Shown here in pieces: positions 43,623 to 51,561 of a DNA stretch of 64,000 nucleotides; the first letter of the stretch is position 1, and each line of letters begins with the position of its first letter. Source of the DNA: Candidatus Rubneribacter avistercoris (lineage in GTDB: Bacteria; Actinomycetota; Coriobacteriia; Coriobacteriales; Eggerthellaceae); contig DXCU01000063.1 in the NCBI GenBank assembly GCA_019115845.1, forward strand, positions 32,538 to 96,537, in the 5' to 3' direction. The notes beneath the pieces were generated by a model. The model was given only the letters and a program-made list of their open reading frames with translations. It searched no databases and was not told the origin of the DNA. The position numbers and the translations under genes were made by a program.

Positions 43623-44918
43623 ATGAAGCAGGGAGCGCTCAAGCCGGAAGGATATCTGCCGAGGGTGTGCGACAGCGTGCTGTCCGAACTGCTGGACACG
43701 TTCTCAGCCGTCGAGGTGGCGGGCACCATGTGGTGCGGAAAGACGTGGACGTCCCTCTCGTTCGGGGAGAGCGTGACCCGAGTGGGGCGCACCAACGTCA
43801 GACAGGCGGTCGAGGCCGACCCTGCGGTCGCGCTTATTGGCGCCAGACCCCATGTCGTTGACGAATGGCAGGACGCGCCTCCCGTCTGGGATGCCGTGCG
43901 CGATGCCGTCGACAGCTCAGAGGGCGAGGCCGGAAGCTTCATCCTCACGGGGTCTTCGTCGCCCAGCAAGCACCTCGTGAGCCACAGCGGCGCGGGGCGG
44001 ATAGCGAAGCTCCGCATGCGCACGATGTCGCTTGCCGAAACAGGGGAATCTTCCGCGTCGGTTTCCCTTGCGGGACTGTTCGACGGGCGGTTCGAGCCAG
44101 CGCTTGTGCAACAGCGCCTCGCCCCGCTTGCGGAAACCATATGCCGAGGCGGCTGGCCTGCCTTGCGCAATGCGGATTTCAGCAAAGCTTCGCGCTACCT
44201 CGACTCGTATTTCGACGCCATCTTTGAGACCAGCATTCCGCGACGAGGCCTTGACGGAAACGAATCGCGCAGAGTCGCCCGGTCGCTCGCACGCAACCTG
44301 GGGACGGCCGCGAAGCTGGCGACCATCGGCGCGGACGCTTTTTCCGACGAGCTGTCGAAGGCCACTGTCGAGAAAAAAGCCACAGAGCATATCGCCGCGC
44401 TCGAGGCGCTCTACGTGATCGAGAGCGTTGCGGGGTGGGACGCGCCCATCCGGTCGAAAAGCCGGCTGCGCACCAAGCCGAAGCGCTACTTCGCCGATCC
44501 GTCGCTGGCGGCGAACCTGCTGCACGTTGATCCGCAGAGGCTGGTGTCGGACGGGCAGCTTTTCGGCATGCTGTTCGAGGCGCTTTGCATGCACGATCTG
44601 GCAGTGTACGCTTCGGCCCTGCCGCACGCTCCCGCAGACCCGCTGCGCTATTACCGCGATTCCGACGGACTGGAAGTGGATGCCATTATCGAGCTGCGCG
44701 ACGGAAGGTGGGCTGGCTTCGAGGTAAAGCTGGGCGACAGCAAAGTTGAGGAAGGAGCGGCGGCGCTCAATCGCCTGCGGGCGAAAGTGGCCGCGAATCC
44801 CGCCGCTCGCAACCCTCGGCCCGAGTTCATGGCGGTGATCGTGGGTGCGGGCGAATTCGCTCGCTACGATGCGTCATCCGACGTATACGTCGTTCCGCTC
44901 ACCGCGTTGGGAGCCTAA
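43623..44918 (+). CDS. AAA/DUF4143 ATPase, copy 2
   Basis: A 431-residue paralogue. The P-loop is in GTMWCGKTWT; PHVVDEWQDAPPVWDAV is Walker B; FILTGSSSP follows; then ICRGGWPAL and KRYFADPSLAANLL. The C-terminal GLEVDAIIELRD...GFEVKLG is the nuclease-like motif. ATG 43623 with AAAGG upstream was preferred to the TTG at 43584 inside the repeat array. It is closest to copy 3. It is followed by the second intergenic cassette. Confidence 0.9.
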   Translation: MKQGALKPEGYLPRVCDSVLSELLDTFSAVEVAGTMWCGKTWTSLSFGESVTRVGRTNVRQAVEADPAVALIGARPHVVDEWQDAPPVWDAVRDAVDSSEGEAGSFILTGSSSPSKHLVSHSGAGRIAKLRMRTMSLAETGESSASVSLAGLFDGRFEPALVQQRLAPLAETICRGGWPALRNADFSKASRYLDSYFDAIFETSIPRRGLDGNESRRVARSLARNLGTAAKLATIGADAFSDELSKATVEKKATEHIAALEALYVIESVAGWDAPIRSKSRLRTKPKRYFADPSLAANLLHVDPQRLVSDGQLFGMLFEALCMHDLAVYASALPHAPADPLRYYRDSDGLEVDAIIELRDGRWAGFEVKLGDSKVEEGAAALNRLRAKVAANPAARNPRPEFMAVIVGAGEFARYDASSDVYVVPLTALGA

Positions 44919-44934
44919 GCGACGAGGTCTTCGC

Positions 44935-45208
44935 AAGGTGCAAAATACGGAATGAAAAGGGTGCATTTTACCGAACGGAGAAGGCGCAAGATACCGAACG
45001 AAACGACTCCAAGCCATCGTGCGCGACAGGAGGCCACATACCCGCCGAAGTCGCCTTGGGGAGGGGCGGCTTTTGGAGTAGCCAGTGCGAATCGATTTTC
45101 TCCCTTTCGCCCTTTCCGGAGAATGTCATGCGAATCGCAATCACGTCCCTCGCGCCAATCGCACCCCGTCCATGACAGACCAAGTGCCTAGTTTTTTGCA
45201 CTTCGGAT
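44935..45208. repeat. intergenic cassette, copy 2, with orphan 23-bp array
   Basis: About 270 bp, homologous to 43254-43512 (shared blocks include CCCTCGCGCCAATCGC and GTTTTTTGCACTTCGGAT). Three 23-bp units start at 44937, 44960 and 44983 (GGTGCATTTTACCGAACG type). No gene of its own. A plus-strand frame with SRPSRQS is shared by both copies but lacks a start and ribosome site. Confidence 0.75.
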
Positions 45209-45234
45209 GGCAATCAACCCTTGCTGCGCCCCTC

Positions 45235-45326
45235 ATTCGGAAAATGTCGGGTCGAACATTCGGAAAATGTCGTATCATCTATTCGGAAAATGTCGGGTCG
45301 AACATTCGGAAAATGTCGATTGCATC
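45235..45326 (+). repeat. 23-bp iteron array and promoter of ATPase gene 3
   Basis: ATTCGGAAAATGTCG units start at 45235, 45258, 45281 and 45304, exactly 23 bp apart; alternate spacers read GGTCGAAC. The second unit contains TATCAT (45272-45277), a likely -10. The unit sequence is unique to this gene. Confidence 0.85.
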
Positions 45327-45358
45327 TCCGTCATCGATGAATGAAGGTGAGAAGCCCC

Positions 45359-46675
45359 ATGTCAAACCTTGCGCATCTCAGCGAATCCTACCTTCCTCGC
45401 GTGGTCGATGAACAGGTGGAACGATACCTTTCCCTCTTCGGCGCGGTCGAGATATCCGGCACCAAATGGTGCGGGAAAACATGGACGGCGCTCATGCACG
45501 GCAAAAGCGCCAGCTTCGTAGACGACGATTACTCCGTGGCCCTCGCCGACCCTGGCCTTATGACGCTGGGGGAACAGCCGCACGTCATAGACGAATGGCA
45601 GCTGGTTCCCCGCATATGGGATGTCGTGCGCCGCAAGATCGATGCGCAGCGCTCTCTTCACGGAGGATGGATATTGACGGGATCCTCGACGCCGCCCTCC
45701 CTCAAGGACGGCGAGGGGCCTCGGCACAGCGGCGCTGGCCGCATAGGGAGAATACGCATGCACCCCCTTTCCCTTGCGGAATCGGGAGATTCCGTCGGCA
45801 CCGTTTCCCTCAAGGGGCTTTTCGAAGGGGTCTTCGCACCCGGCATGATGGCACCCGACAGCAAAGATGCCCTTCCTCTGGTGGACGTCGTCTGCAAAGG
45901 AGGGTGGCCGGAGGCCATCGATATGGATGTCGCGAGCGCGCAAACCGTAGCGCGCGAATACCTGCGGCTTCTCTACACGGAAAGCATCCCCCGGCACAGG
46001 AAGAGTCCCGACACCGCCAGCAGGCTGGTGACTTCGGTGGCGCGAACCCTCGGACAGGCCACCACGCACAAAACGCTCATCGCGGACATGTTCGGAGGGG
46101 AGGAGCCCTTTGGAGGAGCCTCCCTGTCACGCGAAGCGCTGGCTTCGTACCTCGCCCTTTTGAAGTCCCTGTACCTGCTGGTGGAGATACCCGGATGGGT
46201 TCCCGAGTCGAGATCGCCCAAACGCCTTTCCACCAAGCCAAAGCGCTACCTTGCCGATCCGTCCCTCGCCGCAGCCCAGCTGGGCATGGGACCTAAAGCG
46301 CTCGTGCACGACTGGCAGGCTTTCGGCACGATGTTCGAGAACCTGTGCATCCGCGATCTTCTTGTATACGCCCAAGCCCTCCCCGACATCGGATTCGAGC
46401 CGATCAGGTACTACCGCGACGATTCCGGACTGGAAGCAGACGCGATCATCGAATTGGCAGATGGAAGATGGGCGGCTTTCGAAGTCAAGGTCAGCGAGGA
46501 GGGCGTGCCCGCTGCGGCCTCGAACCTCAAGCGGCTCCGCGAGAAGCTTTGCGGCAACCCGAAGGCGCGCGTGAGGGAACCCGAGTTCATGGCCGTCATC
46601 ACCGGCCTTTCCCACTATGCCCGCGAAGTAGACGAGGGCATTTACTCCATTCCCCTTCGCGCCCTTGCGCCCTGA
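45359..46675 (+). CDS. AAA/DUF4143 ATPase, copy 3
   Basis: A 438-residue paralogue of copies 1 and 2. SGTKWCGKTWTALMHGKSAS is the P-loop; QPHVIDEWQLVPRIWDVV is Walker B; WILTGSSTPP follows; then VCKGGWPEA, KRYLADPSLAAAQL and GLEADAIIELADG...AFEVKV. ATG 45359 follows AAGGTGAG. The last 14 codons (DEGIYSIPLRALAP) and 47 bases are duplicated at 48232, on the far side of ATPase gene 4. Confidence 0.9.
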   Translation: MSNLAHLSESYLPRVVDEQVERYLSLFGAVEISGTKWCGKTWTALMHGKSASFVDDDYSVALADPGLMTLGEQPHVIDEWQLVPRIWDVVRRKIDAQRSLHGGWILTGSSTPPSLKDGEGPRHSGAGRIGRIRMHPLSLAESGDSVGTVSLKGLFEGVFAPGMMAPDSKDALPLVDVVCKGGWPEAIDMDVASAQTVAREYLRLLYTESIPRHRKSPDTASRLVTSVARTLGQATTHKTLIADMFGGEEPFGGASLSREALASYLALLKSLYLLVEIPGWVPESRSPKRLSTKPKRYLADPSLAAAQLGMGPKALVHDWQAFGTMFENLCIRDLLVYAQALPDIGFEPIRYYRDDSGLEADAIIELADGRWAAFEVKVSEEGVPAAASNLKRLREKLCGNPKARVREPEFMAVITGLSHYAREVDEGIYSIPLRALAP

Positions 46676-46677
46676 GG
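46631..46677 (+). repeat. 47-bp direct repeat, left copy
   Basis: The 3' end of ATPase gene 3. It matches 48232-48278 at 45 of 47 positions, so the ATPase gene 4 region (about 1.55 kb) is flanked by direct repeats. Confidence 0.85.
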
Positions 46678-46719
46678 GCATGCCGACTTCGGCAGATAAC
46701 TTGTCGTTTTCTGCACCGG

Positions 46720-46752
46720 GGTCGAACGAAGGTCGAACGAAGGTCGAACGAA
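46720..46752 (+). repeat. 11-bp tandem repeat before ATPase gene 4
   Basis: GGTCGAACGAA is repeated three times head to tail. A lone GGTCGAAC recurs at the gene's start, and the same core appears in the array of ATPase gene 3. Confidence 0.8.
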
Positions 46753-46790
46753 ACGGATCCGTTTACCTCTATTCAAGGCAGAGCGGATAC

Positions 46791-46850
46791 TATACTTTGG
46801 GTTTCGTGTAAAATGTGGATATTTCAAACTTTGGGTTTCGTGAAAACAGG
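46791..46850 (+). repeat. direct repeat overlapping the promoter of ATPase gene 4
   Basis: ACTTTGGGTTTCGTG begins at 46794 and again at 46828, 34 bp apart. The first overlaps TATACT (46791-46796), a likely -10. The second ends 10 bases before the AGGAGGT ribosome site. Confidence 0.75.
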
Positions 46851-46859
46851 AGGTCGAAC

Positions 46860-48221
46860 ATGTTTCAACGCAAGGCGCTCAAACGCCTTAAGGCATGGAA
46901 ACAACAGGCCGATGGGCGCGAGGCTTTGTTGATCGAAGGTGCTCGCCGGGTAGGAAAGTCAACCTTAGCCGAAACTTTTGCAAAAGAAGAGTACCGATCG
47001 TATATCCTCATCGACTTCGCTCGACTTCCGAAAGATGTTAAAGCTATTTTCGAAGAGCAGCAAAACGATTTCGACACCCTTTTCATGCTGCTTTCAGCTT
47101 ACTATCAGGTACAGCTTCATGAAAGAGATTCGCTTATCATTTTTGACGAAGTGCAGCAGTTCCCGCACGCCCGCGGGCTTATTAAATATTTGGTTGCCGA
47201 CGGGCGCTATGATTACATGGAAACCGGTTCTCTCGTTTCCATCAAAAAGAACGTTCGAGACATCGTAATCCCTTCCGAAGAGCGCAAATTCGAATTGAAC
47301 CCTTTCGATTTCGAAGAGTTTTGCTGGGCTATGAACGAAAAGGCGCTTTCCGATGCCATCCGCCTTTCCTACGAGCAGCAAAAACCCTTACCGGATGCCC
47401 TGCATAAGCGCGCCATACGCCTGTGGCGCGAATACATGCTGGTGGGCGGCATGCCCCAAGCTGTTTCCGAGTATGTGGAAAGCCGCAATTTTGCAAAAGT
47501 CGACTACATTAAAAGGGGGATCCTCGATCTTTATCGCGAAGATATAGGAAAGTTTTCCGGAACTGAAGAAGCACGCGTGCGCGCGATTTTCGATACCATC
47601 CCCTCGCAGCTTTCCAAGCATGAAAAAAAGTTTACCCTTGCATCATTGCACAAGGATGCGCGCAGCCGCACCTACGAAAACGCCTTTTCATGGCTGTCCG
47701 ATGCCCGAATAGTAAACATATGCCGCAATTCAACCGACCCCCATGTAGGCTTGCGGTTGAACGAAGACAATTCTTCATTCAAGTGTTACATGGCAGATAC
47801 AGGGCTTCTGGTTTCGCAAACTTTTATGGACAGAACAGAAACGCCTGATAGCGTGTATCGCGATATTCTTTTCGACAAGCTGAATTTGAACGAGGGCATG
47901 CTGGTTGAAAACGCGGTTGCTCAGCAGCTTAGAGCAAATGGCCGAACGCTCTTCTTTTTTTCGCAATACGATAAGCGGGATACGCAAAACAGCATGGAAA
48001 TTGATTTTCTTATCACAAAAGAGTATCCCGATGCCGCAATGAAGCCGCGCATCAGCCCCATCGAAGTGAAATCATCCAATCGCTACGGAACGGCTTCGCT
48101 GAAAAAGTACCGTCAAAAATTCGGAAAACGCGTGGGCACGGAATACGTATTGCACCCTCGGCAGATGGCATTTTCAGAAAACCGCGTGTCGCTTCCGCTG
48201 TATATGGCTTGGTGCTTGTAA
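46860..48221 (+). CDS. AAA/DUF4143 ATPase, copy 4 (distinct subfamily, lower GC)
   Basis: A 453-residue protein with P-loop IEGARRVGKSTLAETFA, Walker B SLIIFDEVQQFP, a METGSLVSI strand, LVGGMPQAV, and the C-terminal nuclease-like MEIDFLI...SPIEVKSS. It belongs to the widespread GARRVGKST branch, not the DEWQ branch of copies 1-3. Its AT-richer codons differ sharply from those of its neighbours, and it sits between 47-bp direct repeats; both indicate recent acquisition. AGGAGGT precedes ATG 46860. Confidence 0.9.
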   Translation: MFQRKALKRLKAWKQQADGREALLIEGARRVGKSTLAETFAKEEYRSYILIDFARLPKDVKAIFEEQQNDFDTLFMLLSAYYQVQLHERDSLIIFDEVQQFPHARGLIKYLVADGRYDYMETGSLVSIKKNVRDIVIPSEERKFELNPFDFEEFCWAMNEKALSDAIRLSYEQQKPLPDALHKRAIRLWREYMLVGGMPQAVSEYVESRNFAKVDYIKRGILDLYREDIGKFSGTEEARVRAIFDTIPSQLSKHEKKFTLASLHKDARSRTYENAFSWLSDARIVNICRNSTDPHVGLRLNEDNSSFKCYMADTGLLVSQTFMDRTETPDSVYRDILFDKLNLNEGMLVENAVAQQLRANGRTLFFFSQYDKRDTQNSMEIDFLITKEYPDAAMKPRISPIEVKSSNRYGTASLKKYRQKFGKRVGTEYVLHPRQMAFSENRVSLPLYMAWCL

Positions 48222-48231
48222 AACCCTGAAG

Positions 48232-48278
48232 GACGAGGGTATTTGCTCCATTCCCCTTCGCGCCCTTGCGCCCTGAGG
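48232..48278 (+). pseudogene. duplicated 3' end of ATPase gene 3
   Basis: Reads DEGICSIPLRALAP and stop, like the end of ATPase gene 3; nothing upstream matches. The tail of a paralogue displaced by ATPase gene 4, or an insertion duplication. About 140 gene-free bases follow. Confidence 0.75.
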
Positions 48279-48419
48279 ACGCACCGGGCAAGGAGCCGAG
48301 CGCTTGCGTCCGGTCGCCCGCAACGCCCGCGAGCTGCGCCGCCCGCATCCCGCACCCCACCCGAGGGCCGCATCCCGCCACCCAAACGCCGCCCGCATCC
48401 CTCTCTCGGGCAGCAGACC

Positions 48420-49217
48420 TCAGTCCGTCCGCGAGAACGGGCCTATGGAGTACTCGGCCCACGAATAGGCGGGCAGATAGTCGCCGCGATACGAGTTCAC
48501 CGCAACAGGGTCGCCTTCGAGGAAGCGGTAGCTGTCGCTGTCGACGAGCGCCGGATCGATGGCCAGGCTGTTGCGCGAGCGCACAAGCACCGCCTCCGCG
48601 CCTGCAGCAGTGAGCGCGGCGCGCAGATCGGCCACGACGTTTTGGAAGTAGCTGCGCTTCGAGGCGTTGTAGGACGCGTCCTCCCACAGCACCGCGCACG
48701 CCTCGCGCGTGGTCACGCCGCAACCGCGCCTGTCCACCAAAAGCGCGAACAGCTCTTTGGACTTCGAGCGTTTGAACGACAGCGGCACGCCGTCCACCTC
48801 GGCCTCGAACCCTCCGAACGTCCGCACGCGCACGATTCCCGGCCGCCGCATGTGCTCGCGGCGCTCGTCGTAGATGAAGGTGAGCTCGCGACGCACGTCC
48901 TCAAGGCGCGCCGGCTTCAGCAGATAGCCCGTCGCGCGCACGGCGAAGGCGTCCACAGCGTACTGCTCGTAGCTGGTCACGAACACGATATGCGTGTCGG
49001 GATTCTCGTCCTTGAGCGCTTTCGCCAACTCAAGGCCGCTCATCCCGGGCATCTCGATGTCCAGAAACGCCGCGTCCACGCGATGCTCGCGCGCAGAGGC
49101 AAGCGCCGTGCGCGGCAACGAGAACTCCTGCACCCCGTCTGCCCCGCCAGCCTCCCGGACAAGGCGCGCGGTGCCGCGCAACGCCAGCGGCTCGTCGTCC
49201 ACCACGATGATGTTCAT
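48420..49217 (-). CDS. response regulator with SARP-like winged-helix output
   Basis: A 265-residue response regulator. The receiver has acidic DDEP, phospho-acceptor Asp in AAFLDIEMPGMSG, Thr in VFVTSYEQ and Lys in YLLKPARL. Its C-terminal half (RVRTFGGFEAEVDGVPLSFK then RSKSKELFALLVDRRG) is a SARP/OmpR-type winged helix. LytS-type kinases are usually partnered with LytTR-domain regulators, so the output domain is unusual. The start overlaps the kinase stop (ATGA). Confidence 0.9.
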   Translation of the reverse strand: MNIIVVDDEPLALRGTARLVREAGGADGVQEFSLPRTALASAREHRVDAAFLDIEMPGMSGLELAKALKDENPDTHIVFVTSYEQYAVDAFAVRATGYLLKPARLEDVRRELTFIYDERREHMRRPGIVRVRTFGGFEAEVDGVPLSFKRSKSKELFALLVDRRGCGVTTREACAVLWEDASYNASKRSYFQNVVADLRAALTAAGAEAVLVRSRNSLAIDPALVDSDSYRFLEGDPVAVNSYRGDYLPAYSWAEYSIGPFSRTD

Positions 49218-50662
49218 TCGTCCTCCCTTCCGCTGTTGGAGCCACGCGCACCGCCGCCAACCGCAGCCTCCACGCCGCCGCCGAGCGCGCCGACCATCCC
49301 CGAGGAATCCCCGGCCGCGCCGTCAGCCATGCCGCCATCCGCAGCGCCCGCGCCGCCGCCTGCGCCCTCCCCCTTCGGGATGCGCAGCGTCGCGCGGGTG
49401 CCCACGCCCGGCGTGCTGTCCACCACCAGCGTGCCGCCGCACAGCGCTTCCACGCGCGCGCTCACGTTCGCAATGCCCACGTGCAGCCGGCCGTCGAGCC
49501 GCGCCGCATCCGGCTCGAAACCCACGCCGTCGTCGGCGACCGTCACCACGAACGCGTCCGGCTCCTCCGCAGAGGCCACGCGCACCCGGCCTCCCTCCTC
49601 GCGCTTCGTCACGCCGTGGCGCACCGCGTTCTCCGCAAGCGCCTGCAGCGACAAAGGCGGCAGCGAGAACGCCGTGGCCCGCACGTCGAACTCCACGCGC
49701 AGCCGGTTCCCAAACCGCTTCTGCTCAAGGGCCAGGTACGTGCGCGCATGCCGCAGCTCGCGCTCGAACGGAATGGGCGTGCGGCTGGAGAGCGAGGCCA
49801 TGTTCTCGCGCAGATACGCCGAGAAGTCCGTGACCATGCGCGCCGCCTCGGTCGGATCGCTCAGGCACATCTCGCGGATGGCCGCAAGCGTGTTGTACAG
49901 AAAATGGGGCTGAATCTGGCTGAGCATGATGTCGGCGCGCGCCTCGGCCAGCTCCTGCTCGCGCCGCGCCAAAAGCGCCTTGCGCTCGGATTGGATGCTG
50001 ATGAAGATGATGAGCAACGCCAACGTGATGGCAGCGTTCAGAAGCGCCACGCCGAACAACGCCACCTGCACCGCGTTGGCCGCCATCGGCAGCAGGAGGT
50101 AGCTTACGAAGCCCAGGCGCTCCGCCGCGGTCAAACAGCCGAAATGACGCAGGATAATGGCAGCGTTGAACAGGTGCAACGCAATGACGGACGCTTGCGA
50201 TATCCAAAACAGATCGCCGCGCTCATAACCCGCCTCAGGGGTCACGACGAACAGCATCCCGTTCCACAGCGAGGCGACGCAGCAAATCGAATACGCCACG
50301 AACAGCGCTCCCAAAAGCGGCGGGGCCACGCGGCGCACCGCCGGCGCGAGCTGCGTGCGACGCTCCAAGTACGACACGATGTAGCCCGTGAAGAACAGGT
50401 AGATGGGCATCACGGCCACGTAGTAGGCGAAGGAGCCCGCCATCACAAGCGCGTACTGGCCGCGATCCAGCGGCGGCGCGGGCGCCCACGACGTGATATC
50501 CCCCAAAGCCATGACGGCGTTCGCCAGGCAGATGCCCGCGAAGCACCGACTCACCTCGTCGCGGCGCCCGCGCGCGGCCATAAGCGCGTGGACGCCCATC
50601 ATCGCGCACAAAAGCGCGCTGTACCCGTCAAGCGCTATGTTAAACAGGTCAAGTTTGTCCAT
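49214..50662 (-). CDS. LytS/YehU-type sensor histidine kinase
   Basis: A 482-residue kinase. About seven membrane segments (residues ~5-245) sense an unknown signal; the LytS-family catalytic part has the phospho-acceptor block IMLSQIQPHFLYNTLAAIRE, N-box ALAENAVRHGV and G-box VADDGVGFEPD. A Gly/Ala-rich C-terminal tail of about 60 residues (after IPKGEGAGG) is not part of the fold. ATG 50662 was chosen over 50725, which has no ribosome site. It overlaps its response-regulator gene. Confidence 0.9.
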   Translation of the reverse strand: MDKLDLFNIALDGYSALLCAMMGVHALMAARGRRDEVSRCFAGICLANAVMALGDITSWAPAPPLDRGQYALVMAGSFAYYVAVMPIYLFFTGYIVSYLERRTQLAPAVRRVAPPLLGALFVAYSICCVASLWNGMLFVVTPEAGYERGDLFWISQASVIALHLFNAAIILRHFGCLTAAERLGFVSYLLLPMAANAVQVALFGVALLNAAITLALLIIFISIQSERKALLARREQELAEARADIMLSQIQPHFLYNTLAAIREMCLSDPTEAARMVTDFSAYLRENMASLSSRTPIPFERELRHARTYLALEQKRFGNRLRVEFDVRATAFSLPPLSLQALAENAVRHGVTKREEGGRVRVASAEEPDAFVVTVADDGVGFEPDAARLDGRLHVGIANVSARVEALCGGTLVVDSTPGVGTRATLRIPKGEGAGGGAGAADGGMADGAAGDSSGMVGALGGGVEAAVGGGARGSNSGREDE

Positions 50663-50915
50663 GCTCTTATCCCGCGTCACATCCGCAGCTATCCTGCATC
50701 CTTTCCAGCAGGGACAATAAGACAACTTCGACTCTTTGGCAAACGCGACTTCGGTTGTTTGGAGGAAGCGGCTTCAGAAGTTTGCGCGCAAAGCTTCGGT
50801 ACGGCGTGCGAGCACGAGCGATGGACCCACAACAGAACACAAAGAACTCAGGTCCAGACAAGCTGGCTAGCAAAATGCCCCGCCGCCCCAAAGACAGGCG
50901 ACGGGGCGGCAGTTC
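50663..50915. other. gene-free spacer
   Basis: About 250 bases upstream of the kinase and downstream of the glutathione peroxidase gene. No ORF with a ribosome site. CCCCGCCGCC...GGCGACGGGG near 50878-50910 may be the peroxidase terminator. Confidence 0.35.
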
Positions 50916-51464
50916 CTAGAGCAGCGCCTCCACGGCGGGCGTCACGACGTCGGGGATGCTGGTTGTGGGCTCGAAGCGGCGCACCACGTTGCCTTCGCGG
51001 TCCACGAGGAACTTCGTGAAGTTCCACTTGATCGAAGGCTTCTGGGCGAAGCTCGGATCGTCCTTGCCCAGCAGGTCCTCCAGGATGGGAGTCAGTTCGT
51101 GACCTTCGTCGAATCCTTGGAAGCCCTGCTGCGCCTGCAAGTACGCAAACAGCGGCTCGGCTCCTTCGCCGTTGACCTCCACCTTGTTGAACTGCGGAAA
51201 GGTCACGCCGAAGCGCGACGTGCAAAACGCGGCTATCTCCTCGTTCGTGCCGGGAGCCTGATGGCCGAACTGATCGCACGGGAAGTCCAGAATGTCCAAC
51301 CCGCGGTCATGCAAGCTGCGATACAGCTCTTCAAGCTGGGCGTAGGTGGGCGTGAAGCCGCATTCCGTTGCCGTGTTCACAATCAGCAGCACGCGCCTGC
51401 GGTAATCTTCAAGCGAAACGTCGCCTCCCTGCTGGTCTTTGACGGTGAAATCGTAAATGCCCAT
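50916..51464 (-). CDS. glutathione peroxidase-family peroxidase
   Basis: A 182-residue thiol peroxidase of the GPx family with a Cys (not selenocysteine) at residue 35 (NTATECGFTPTY), FPCDQFGHQAPGT, and the WNFTKFLVD block holding the Trp/Asn of the active site. Such bacterial forms usually use thioredoxin. ATG 51464 follows AAGAGGA; the longer start (51503) is unsupported. Confidence 0.93.
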   Translation of the reverse strand: MGIYDFTVKDQQGGDVSLEDYRRRVLLIVNTATECGFTPTYAQLEELYRSLHDRGLDILDFPCDQFGHQAPGTNEEIAAFCTSRFGVTFPQFNKVEVNGEGAEPLFAYLQAQQGFQGFDEGHELTPILEDLLGKDDPSFAQKPSIKWNFTKFLVDREGNVVRRFEPTTSIPDVVTPAVEALL

Positions 51465-51561
51465 GGTCGTCCTCTTTCGCAATACGTTGTCAGTGGATAG
51501 CACCCTTATAGCGCTTCTCCATTGTACGCCTTATTGCCATGATTGAAGTAACACTTTGGAG

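Noticed and set aside
41864..45326. CRISPR-like array interpretation of the 23-bp repeats
   Set aside because: Units abut or nearly abut with no unique 30-40-base spacers and each array has three or four units.
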